DNA of 64,000 bases from Enoplolaimus lenunculus (lineage: Eukaryota; Nematoda; Enoplea; Enoplida; Thoracostomopsidae): contig JASANG010001871.1 in the NCBI GenBank assembly GCA_030248215.1, forward strand, positions 186,001 to 250,000, in the 5' to 3' direction. The notes under the pieces were generated by a model, which was not told where the DNA came from, did no database searches, and saw nothing but the letters and a program-made list of their open reading frames with translations. How positions within the stretch are numbered: the stretch's first letter is position 1; each line of letters starts with the position of its first letter. Positions 49,035 to 61,100 of this stretch are shown in pieces. Position numbers and translations under genes: made by a program.

Positions 49035-52000
49035 CTAAAACAACAGCAGCCAGACAGACATATAGATAGAGATCGATAAATTGATATCGAACGCCATAAA
49101 ACCCGAGCTTGGATTACAAATTATCATTACATTTAATTACTTATTAATTTTACTTTCTACAGACAAAGATCTCTTAGAGCTATAATCTGACCACTATCGT
49201 TCCTTTTCGTGGTTTAGCATCTTTACCATTCAGGACACGCCAAAGAAGCGAATGTCTCAGACGCCAAGTTGTAGGGCTGTTTTAGAATCTTAAAACCTAT
49301 ATACTATTGCGTTTCAGCAAACTTGTCTACGAATTCCCTCATAAAAGGTATTTGGGCATTTTACTCTATAAATGCTCCAAATGTTTTTATTTTTGCTCAA
49401 CGATTTGGTCATTGCTCGCTTCGACGAAATCTTGTCAATTATATTAATCTTAACCTTGAATTAGTAAAAAATTTTCAGTGTTCATATGCGTTTCTCATCC
49501 AAAATGAAGAACTGACATAATGTGTGCGATGTTGCACACTACGGTATACTATGTATGTCTACTATTTTCTGCAAATTGAACTGAACCAATAATTTTAGTT
49601 TTGCTCACTTCATTTTATTTTTGACCAGAAGGATGCTCAGTGTCGAATTTGAAAAACCCTAATTCACTCTTCGCTATATTAAGTCCTCAATTTCAAACAG
49701 GGTGACTGCGCTGCCTCAAATGAAAAAGTCTCCATCTTAATCGCATAAAAGATTAGATGTAATTCAGTCGTAAAATTGAGGACTGACGTAAATGTAAATC
49801 AGAACTATTGTTTTAAAACTATTTTCTGTTTCCAAAGTTAAAAAATAAAAGAAACCACACAGAAACGACACTTCACCAAACACTTAAAATATCTAACACC
49901 GATCAAACCTGAGTTGGTATTATAATATTGTGTTCGGTTCGAAAGCGGGAATCTTGAGCGGTTAATGCTGTGAAATTCTGCAAATATTCTAATGAAAACG
50001 GTTTCATTTATTTTGAACAAAATCCCGATATTAAAGATTTTGAAAGCGATCAATTATTTACATTCCGCTTCGTCAAATTAAGTCATTGTTGCAGAAACAC
50101 TAGAGCTGCGGCACGCAGGAACGACCTGTTTCAGTTAAAGCACGAGACCGAGACTAACAAAATGACACCCGAAAAATTAAAAAATTGCATTGGACTCCGA
50201 CTCAATAAATAACCCGAGATTTACTTTTAGCGAGCCCCATCGCCCAAGAAATGGGATGGAGTAAAATTCACCGCGAGCAGCGGTGGTTGAATTGCTTACG
50301 CTTCACAAAATGAGTACCTAATCATCGACTATTGCCTCTAGCTAGTAGCGGATTACGATACATAAAGAATTTATACTAAGAGCCAAATGCCAAGATATGT
50401 TTATTGTACTTGTGAGTTTCACAAATTTAAACGTCTTTGTTGACACACTACAGACACAACTCTAAGCCGGGAGAACGTCAGGATTTTCGTTTTCGAAACC
50501 TATAATCTGCCTGTAAAGGGATGGTGTCCGACAAGCATACCATCGGTGCAGTGTAGGGTCCAGTTCGATTGAATGCTATACACCTTCAGAACGAGAACAT
50601 CACAGATGTTGGTCTGAGCCTAAAATCCCGATGATACGCCCTCAGTTTGACCCTGTGCAAATTTTGTATACTCCTGTCTACAAAGCAGAGCATCAACCCC
50701 GTTTAACACCTGACTTACCAGTCGAATCACATGTTCTTCTATCTTCGAGAAGAACAAATCCATCAGGGCAATTACACGAATACGGATATGCAATTCCTGT
50801 GTCAAATGCGTTCAAACGCCACTGTTTACGAGGGCTGGGCAGGCACAAATGTGAACATCGATGCATTTGACATTTGTTTGGAACTAAAATTAGAGAAACG
50901 AACAATAAAAATGCCGATTAAATTCTCTACTCACACAAAACATTCGTTTCAAGGACTATATGCGTTTGGGGTAGAACGAGCTCTTATAAAGAACATATCA
51001 CTGACTTTCTCAGACCATCAGCCTTGTTGCGAGTCAAAAGTTCCCATTCCATTTTAACCTGCATCAAATGGTCTCGACTTAGGAGAAGCTATAACGCGGT
51101 AAACTGTAAACTGCAAGTTAAAACACCAGAACAACTACCTGATAACTCATTAAAACTATTTCGCCAGCTCAAGTATCTCCAATTCTAATACTAGATTAAC
51201 GTTTACAAAAAACCAGGATTAGACACTCTGTATTGTAGCTTAATTTCGTGTATTTGAAACTAAGTTGGCAAAAGCTACAGGTAGGAAAATAGATTTGCTA
51301 TTTGCACGACATGGATATATCGCCAAAGACATTTACATTTACAAATTATCAGGCTACAACTTACGCTGTGGCTGAAGAACCCGGTGATATACTTTGACTG
51401 TCATCAGGCCACGAACACCGCGAATGACAGAAGATACATCTGCACCAGTAAATTTATTCGCACTGTGAACGCCTTCCGTCTCCCAGTCCGTCCAGTACAA
51501 TTTCTCCTAAAATAATTAATTGTATGATGGAAGAATGTTAGATGTTGAAAAACAACATCAAATCTAACTGATTTAACATCAGAAACTAATTTCCGAATAT
51601 TTCTATGCGCTAAATTTCAGACAGTACAATCAAAAATAGAGCTAGAATTGAATTACAACACAGGACATAGTATTTAGAAGAAAGAGTATACGAAGTCTCA
51701 ACAGACAATCGACAAGCTGGAAATTTATGTGACCAGCCACAATTTTATGAATGCCACTTGTTACAGTCAAAAATATATCAGTGGAAATTTTGACAGTCAA
51801 TTGTAAAACTGTAAACACAGCTTGCACAAATTATAGGTAATATGAGCAGGATACCAGTCACTTCATTGCATTTCAATAATCATTTATTGTAGCGCTAAAA
51901 TTTGTGCTTGTTTTAATGCCATCCTATCTCGTAATTGCAGTATTGTGCAGGACGACTTCGCGTGACAAGTATAGTAAGTTCATTCGCTGTTCAACGTGAA

Positions 52001-55000
52001 ACTTGGAGATCAGATACCACTTACACGTATCAGATTAAAATTATGAATTCGTAATAGCACAAAACGTACTTCGAACACTGCGACGCTAAACGGATGCCTA
52101 AGCTGACTCCAGTCACTGACAACAACTTTTCGATCGTCGCCGAGATAATTTGCTGAATTTAACTGGCGCAACTTCGCGTCTGCCCAAAAAATACGTTTGT
52201 CCATGGTATCGATAGCTAAAACGCATTCATTAAAAATTAGTTACCAAAGGCTATCACAGTTCCAACAAAAACTACATTTCACCGAAAGCGGCAACAGGAA
52301 CAGGAATCAAATTTTTAAAGAAATTCCGGCCGTATCTGGAACTCTGGCAGAACTTGTCTGCTACAATGCGATACTAGGTGTGGCAGGTGAAAAGACAACT
52401 TTGAGTTTTAAATAAAAAATTCAGAATCCTAAACTATATCATGGTTGTTTCGAAAATTACTTGCGTATTTTAGTTTGCAAAATTACCGACAAACACTGAG
52501 AAAACCACACAACTATGTATGCTCAGGGGCATAGCCATGACCGACTTTGAAACAAGTTACGCTCTACTGTAACTTTGTTAAGGTAGTTTTTTGTATTACA
52601 AACAGAAAAGATTCATTAAAAACCCTGGACAAAAATCACATAGAAGGCTGAACCATAACCATGCCGCTTGAATTTGGGTCGATACATAAATTATAACATT
52701 ATGATGCGATTTTGTCACGTTTTGAACAGTATAACACTATCCACAATTACCCATAAAAACTTTAATCAATCTAAATCTATTAAGCCCTAACAAAATATTG
52801 ACACTCCCTCACCGAGTCCATTCGGCCACATGATATGCTTAGTGATTATCGGCCGCCGATGAGTTCCATCCATTCCAGCAATTTCGATTTTTGCATTTCC
52901 ACCCCAGTCAGTCCAGAACATAACCCTGAAACTAAGGCTTTTCAGTATAATAACGTAATGCATTCTAACCGCCACGGTTCCGGTGACACGTTTCTGTTCC
53001 TTGTATTTTTCAAATCAAATCAATTCTTGTGAATTACCCAACAAAATTATGGTAACAATTTTCGTCATTTTCTAGTAATATTTCTCATATCAATTCATAT
53101 TTCAAGTATTAACGAAGCCATACACCAACGAGGACATTATAATCATCATTTTGTTAAACGAACTTTTAATGAAGAATCAAGCAGGATACATTTTTGTCAG
53201 TTGTTCCCTAAACTTTTACGATTCAGAACAATAATTTTAGTCGTTTTCGTGTAATCTCGCTATTTCCCCAATATCTCAAAAATGAACACGACCATACAGA
53301 AAACTGAAAAGGAAAACTTTTTATTTTATCAATATTCTGTAAGCGAATGTCCAAAAACGCATAACCATGCTGTATTAACCCCTCAGGTAAATATTCAATA
53401 ATAGTAATGCAACCACAAACCAAATTTGAAACTTAACAAGTTACAAACATTAACGCAATACTTACCCTTCATGTGGGTCAACAACAATCGCTCGTGGCTC
53501 GTCAAGTTCCGTTGCGAACAACACTTTTCGCGTTTTGTTGTTCATATCGAGAACTGAAATTGTATTCAGTCCAGTGTCCGTCCAGTACAACAGTGAATGA
53601 ACCCAATCAACAGCGAGGCCATCGGGTGTATCCACACGGTCACTGACAACACTACAACTGCGCGACGAACGGCCTTTGATTTGGCACCTGCGAAAAAAAG
53701 AAACAATTAGTTTACGCAGGGCGTTCCAGCTTTAACTACACAAAATGGTTACATTTACAGACAGATATCAATAAGAGACACCTCGATGTGTTTAGGAACC
53801 AATCGGTCCCCTGCAAAAAAGACCTAGCCATTGTCGGGCTTCAAGTGTCCTTCCTCCTTACCCCTATAGATTTTTTATCTTAGGCATTTAGACACGATTA
53901 TATTTGCAACAAAAGGAACTAGAGGAGTGCCGATACCAAAATTTTGCCGAGTTCGATTCTTATTCTGAAAATATGCCGATACCGATTCCAAGTTTAGCAC
54001 ACCAGCTTAAAGAACAGATAAAATACTACATCCATCATTATGCAAAAATTTAAACCGTAACCAAAACACACGATTATAACTTTATAACTTTTTCAAACAC
54101 AAACGCGAGAGATAACAGATTCCCTAATTACACACACTGATATACGACAAGAAGTGAAATTGATAGCATTCCAAATGACTGTTATGTGCAGAAAGATCGG
54201 CAAAAAAGAGGCAATTTTTAGCAGTGCCGATGCCGATACTCACGAAACGTGCCGAATATTACAGATGTCGATTAATCGGAACATCCCTACAAGAAACCAC
54301 CTCTTTCGAAATTTTTTATGGAACATAACCTTCTTTCCGAAATCTTGGCTATGTCCAGGCTTACTCAGTGTCTTAAAAACTTAGTCTTAACTGATTATTA
54401 CTCATTTGAACATACTGATTCGAAGAATTTTAAAATCATTAAACGCGTAGCTAAGTAATTACATATAAATTTCTTCACGTGCCACATCAGACCAAACAAT
54501 TATGCCGTCTTTCATTGCGTAATCCATTGCGACAGCTGACTCCAATTTTCTTGCCAAATTTAAAGGTCGATAATTGTTCGCGATCAAATCGAATTCGCGA
54601 ATATTTGCTCGGTCAGCAAGCAACAACTTTGGATGGTCACCTGCAAATGTAAATCCAAACGCCATTTTTCTTACGTCCATTAGTTCAACATACCTTTCTC
54701 TATATATTAGTTAAAGGATGCAACCGAATACCAAAAATTAGCGGAACCATTTATCCGGTTTTACCTTGGAACATAAAATTGGGAAATCAGAAAAATTGCA
54801 TTAATAAAAACTCTATACCCACATAAAAGGTGAAAATAGCGCACTATTGGATAATATGTTATTCGTGGCTGTCTGCCTTGGTATTTCACTGTTCAGTGAA
54901 TTCACCTGTCCAGTTACACAGCAAATACTAACCGACAGCGCGACATGTTTTGTGATCAGCTTGCAGAATATAATCTTCGTGACATCGGCATATGTAAGAT

Positions 55001-58000
55001 CCAGGCGTGTTTTTGCATATTTGGCTGCAAATTCGTTCTTCACATTCATCGATATCTAACACAAAAGCTGTTAGCTAGCATTACTAAGCATACAATTATG
55101 TGCAAAAATAAACTTCCTAACCAGACGCTGGTCAGACAGCAACTTAAAATTCCGTGTTATTTTTCATGCTAAATTCATACTAAAGAATTCTCAATTGAAA
55201 ACGCATATAGTGAGAAGCGTTTAAAAATTGAAGCCTAGATATGATTGAATATTACTTCTACAGATGTGCCGTTACCAAAATTTTTGCCGATGCCAAAACT
55301 AATGCCGATCCTTATTTTGAAAATATGCCGATGCCCAACTTGTACCGATACCGATTCCAACTTTAGTACATTATGCCTAAAGAAAAGATAGGATGCTACA
55401 TTACATCATTATGCGAAGACTTAAACCTTAAATGGTTATTCCCACACATTGTTATGTGCCAAATGTATCGACAAAGAATGGACAATTTTTTGCAGTACCA
55501 ATACCTATACTCAGGAAAACTGCCGATTATTACCGATACCGATACCGATTTATCGGAACATAACTAGTTATTTGTAAACTGTTAAATAGCAATTACTATA
55601 AATATTTTTGCATTAATTAACGCGTTAAAATATTTTTTATCATCTTTCTAACTAGCGTTTACATAATACTGATTAGAAGCTTGCTAACCAACAGCGTTTT
55701 ACAATCACATTTACAGCGATTCGTAGTACTAAGTTAGCAGTAGTACTTCGTTTATGGTTATACTTCGTTTATGGTCATACTGTAACTGAGTAGCTACATT
55801 GCTAGCGGATGAATTCTCTAAAGTTGGTTTCAATAGCTGTTAAGGTCTCACATTGTTCACAAAAATTAGGAACAATATGCATTGGTAGCACGGCTGTAGT
55901 TATATTTTATACGCCGATGCCTATTGTTGTGATTTCAAGTGGCAAAGAATTAATTACGAAAATTTTGGCAAGTTTGTATAAGCAACCAAAACTATGGACA
56001 GAGTATTTCTATTTTATACCATGGATTGGCCATTTTGGTAGAAAATTTTCAAATACATTTTTGGCTAACATAACATCAAGACCGGAATCCGCTTGTTCGA
56101 GTTTATAAGATGCTAGACTGAGTATGCCTGAAGTTCCTCGTATATGCTGTATAATAATATTGCGTCAGATTTTTAACAAGACTGCAAGGCAATACACTAC
56201 AAAATATCGATGTTTCAGTAGGTGTAAAGAAACGGGGACGCTGTAAGGTTTCGCCGGTAAATTCGAGGGGAACAATAATTGCCCAAAAATTTTAAAACTA
56301 TTTTAATATTTTTCATGCGCATTGTAAAGCAAAATTTTTTAGGTTCTGGTGCCCTCGATTAGCGATAGTAGTTTTCACGGTTGCCGTGATGTTGCTCAGT
56401 AAAATGACAGCTTATGATTGTTGGGACAATGTGGTACTGGTAATGCGCCGTTCACAATATAATTTTAAAGCGTGCCACAAAATGTGTCATAAGGGGGTTA
56501 ACGCGTGACAAATTTAAAATTTGTCGCACGTTAACCCTGCCCTAACACTTTTTTCTGTTAACCCTACCCTAACGAGTTTCACAGAGCACTTTTGACACGC
56601 GTTAGGGTAGGGTTAACGCAAAATTTACCCTCTATATATTTATATCTAACACACGCTTTATTTATATGTGTGTGGCTGCTCAACTTGCACCACGTTAACC
56701 TAGGGTTAACGGTAAACTCAAAATGTGGCATTTTGAGTGTAAATTTTAAAATTTTAACGGTTATACAAAATTCAGAAGCCCCCCTTAAAATTTCCTCAAA
56801 ACTACGAAATTTGCCACAAAATGAGGAAAGTGTTAACCCTACCTTAACGCTGTAAAAAATATTAAGACGTAACACATTTATATGTGTAACATGTTAATAA
56901 CACAAATTAACACACAAACTGTTTGTATTGTGTTTGTGTTTGTTAAATTTGGTGACGACAAGCGTTAACCCTACCCTAACGGTGGTCACAGAGCAAGTTG
57001 TGACAAGTGTTAGGGTAGGGTTAACAGAAAAAAGTGTTAGGGTAGGGTTAACGCGTGAAAAATTTTAAATTTATCACGCGTTAACCCTACCTTATGACAC
57101 ATTTTGTGGCACGCTTTAAAATTATATTGTGAATGGCGCATAACAATATGCAGGAGTGCTAGAAATAGGCAATATTTTCTAACAAAATTCCTGGAGCTTG
57201 CAGATTTTTGTGTATGAAATTTGCTGTCTCCAGCGTTTGCCCAAAAAACACAGTATGAAATTATTATACCTGAAGGATATGACTTTTAAAATCGGTTTGA
57301 ACTTGTGTATTTGAAATTCTCGGAATACTTGCTAATTTTGTAAAGTCTTTTGGTAAATATAGATTTTTAATATGTATCAGTGAACAAAAAACTTAGTCTG
57401 AAGTCTGCACGAAATTTTTGTACAAAATTTTTTACGAATGTCAAAATTGCTTGAAAATGAATATAAAAGCCAGCAACTTTACCAGTAAGCAAGGTGCTGC
57501 CAGCCTGGCCTGCGTAATGTGTTTAGTGCAAGCTATGCAAGCTATTTCGTGTTTGCGTCAGATTTTCTGACTCATTTTTTGAGATCCCACTAGGGACCCT
57601 GGCCATTCGTTATATTGTTCGTCTTTTCTCATACCTATTGGAAAACTGGAGGTGCTACTTTGCTAGTTTTTGTTGTAACAAATTGCTCGATTTAAAGCGA
57701 AAATCTAGTTTTTGTTGTCAAACCTGCACAAAAAGTATCGTTTTTCAACTTGTATCCATGTTCACAAGCGCAGTATGCTCCTGCAGGTGAATCCAAACAT
57801 TTTTGATTGCACATTTTCTGATGATCAGAGCATCGTGTAACTAAAATAAGAAATCGTATTCGTAAATGTGTGTAGTACTGATTATCAGCTGGTAACAAAT
57901 TTTAATTTTCGCACAAGGCCATATTGCACATTAAATTTGTCTTATTTATGTGCTGATTGTAGCTCTGCCACTACCATAATGCACAACAACAACAACAACA

Positions 58001-58109
58001 ACAACAACAACACTGCTCGAATCGATCACCGCCTTGTCGTGGGTCGAGCGGCTCCTGCCTCGCAGGTCCAAATGGTGGTCTACTTCCCCGATGCAACGAG
58101 ACAATCACC

Positions 58110-58146
<37 letters not shown>

Positions 58147-61100
58147 GTGAACTAGCGCAAACATCCACACTTTACCTTAGATTTCGATTAAAACTTCAAG
58201 TATAAACCGGAAATCGCTTTGAACCCGAATTCTAACAGGTGGTAGATTTAGAGATATTTACGAAATTTTCACCGTGATACACAAGCACACATCGTACAGA
58301 CTCACCCATTTTCTCCTCGGGACACTTGTATTTGGGAGATTCGTCAATACCATCTCCACAATCGGGGTGTTTATCGCAAACTTGAGACCGCGAAATGCAT
58401 AGGCCATCGCCACAATCAAATTCAAGCGATAGGTCACATGCCTTTTTTGGAGGAGCAGCTAAAACCGATACGTACAGCAAAGATTTGATAAACTAAGTGT
58501 ACAAAATAATAAAATAATTGAGATAAATCTAATCAGCATTATCCAATTTTTAATAACTTGAACATAGCTGAGCATGTAAATTACGGATATATAACGTAGA
58601 ATACCAGCATGCAGTACCTTTAAGTTCTGACAAAGCATGACAACAACCAGGAATTATTAATTGATGAAGCAGGAAGATTTTCAGTGGGGGCAAGGAACAA
58701 TTTCCTGACATAGAATTTTTGAAATGCAGCTGACAAGTTCTCGAAAAGACGGGCGAAACGATCAGTAGTGGGAGCAACCAGCAACCCCAGTCGACCTACT
58801 CACCTGTAGTCTTTCGAAACAAAAAGTGTGCGGCTGATACAAAAAGAAACATGTGCTAAACCGAAAGAGACGGCTTGGGTAGAGAGTGCTTTCAAACATC
58901 AAAACCCTTTGGTATTTTTGTACAAAGCTCCCTTGCGAAATTATTATACAACGAAACCCCCCTTTTCAAAATCCTGGCTGCGCTCATGACCGATCATTAC
59001 ATTTATAAAACAACTCACTTGTGCAGTTACGTTCGTCGCTGCCATCTTTACAATCTTTGACTCCGTTACACCACTGATCAAGTAAAATGCACAAATTCGT
59101 ATCGCATCGAAACTGGTATTCCTTACAAGTCAGATTGCCTGAAATAGTTGTATGACACAGCGCGACCAGGTTGTTGGAAAAAGGAATTGCTTAGGTTTTA
59201 TCATTAGAATTTCGAAGAGAAGATTTCTATCAACTGGAAAAATCCCAAAAACTACTGGACAAAAATTACAAATCCCTTCGATCCCACTGGCCACGCACTT
59301 GAGTGCAACCAGAATGTCTAATGGTAATCTAAATTAGGTCTCGCAATAACCGTATCATTCACTGTACGGTTAACTGTTTTACACGAGGGCAGTTAAACAT
59401 CACCGAATTTGGTATTATTTCTAGGGTTGATAAACTTTTAGATTTAGGCAAAATCTTGCAAAAAAATTGGTTCCAGTTCACAGTACTCGGAAAAAAACCG
59501 GGTTGCAGATTGGCCAACGATGTTGACAGACTTGTTTTAAATTTAAACGAAACGCTAACACAAGCAGTGATAATCGTTCTCATGTATGCCAACCAGCATA
59601 GTTTTAACAATGTTTAAACCGCCAACTGATGTCTAAAAACCTATCGCCCTCGGGTAATGAAATGCTGAAACTAAAAATTTAAACCTTCCGTTTGCTGAAA
59701 ATGAAATGATCTTACAATTTTTCTCGTCAGATCCGTCTGGACAATCAGCAGCCCCGTCACACAACCAATGTTTGGAAATACACCGGCCGTCGTCGCACTG
59801 CCAGTCTTGCTCTAAAGCACATCACGATAGACTTGTTAACAAGATGCATCAAAATATTTGAGGTATATCGAATTCGCAAACACGATACCATTACCTGGGT
59901 CCATAAACCCAATCAACAGTGCTGCGATAGCACTAGAAACTTCGTTGAGCGCGCGAGCTGTACCATATTACCTACTATTTTGAAAATTTGTCGAGACCGA
60001 TTACAACTTTAACACACCGTGTTTAACCAACAGATATAAGATACTACATTGCATCACTATACGAAGACAAACCCTAGCCACCATAAACGAATACAATTTT
60101 ATGTGAACTGTTCATTTCATTTTTTTTCAAACACAACTGTAACTGAGATGACAGTTTCTCATATCAGACACACTGATATACGCCAACAAGTGAAATTGAT
60201 AGCATTGCAACTGACCGCATGTTCAAAAAAGTATCGGACAAGAATCGGCAATTATTTTGTCGTGCCGATGATGATGCTCACGAAAAGTCCCAGTTGCGAG
60301 ATCTTTATAGCTGTGTTGTGACCGAACCGGCACATGCAGGTTGCACGTGCAAGTTTTTGGTGCAAAACCTTGCTCGTGTGAATATGGCTTTACGTTCAAA
60401 TGCAAAGCCTTGCACGTGTGAATAGGACTTTACGTCCAGACTTACGATTCTCTAAAGTTTCTGATAATAGTTTAAATACAATTTTAAACCAGATGTATGG
60501 TCATCCACTTTACGCCTACAAACAGCAGTTCAGCTTCAAAAACCCTTTAAACACCTAACAGTTAGATCAGATCATGATGCCGCAAACATTTTGTATATGG
60601 AAATATAACGCTGGTTATGGTTCATCTCACAAGGCCAGGTGTTCTGAGTAAAAAATGCGAATTGGGCACGTGCATTCATGGTCTAAGTTTCGGTCAGCTA
60701 ATCCAGATTTCTAACTCATTAAAAATTTGAGAATAGATCGAGAACATTTATACTCCTGTATATGAATATTATTGGCACTTGTCTATAGTAAAATAGTTCG
60801 AATTTTCAGTATGTCTGTGCAATAAGGCTATCCACACAATAGAATTATCAATATAGCATTGTTTACTTTTTCGGAACAATTTGTAATTTCTTGGTAACTG
60901 CTCTGTATGACATGCGCACCTAAAACGCATAAAACTCACTTGCATCACATGCATTCTGTTTCACGTGCAACTGTTCTTTAGTGCAATTTAGCTCATCAGT
61001 GTGATCTCTGCAATCACTATCGCCATCGCATCTCCAGTGTAAAGGAATACAGCGTTTGTCGGCACATTGGAACTGCGATTCAGAGCATGGGTCAAATTCT

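Noticed and set aside
50731-51057. Plus-strand 108-codon frame opposite EGF-C
   Set aside because: It is a shadow of the receptor exon on the other strand and extends into intron.
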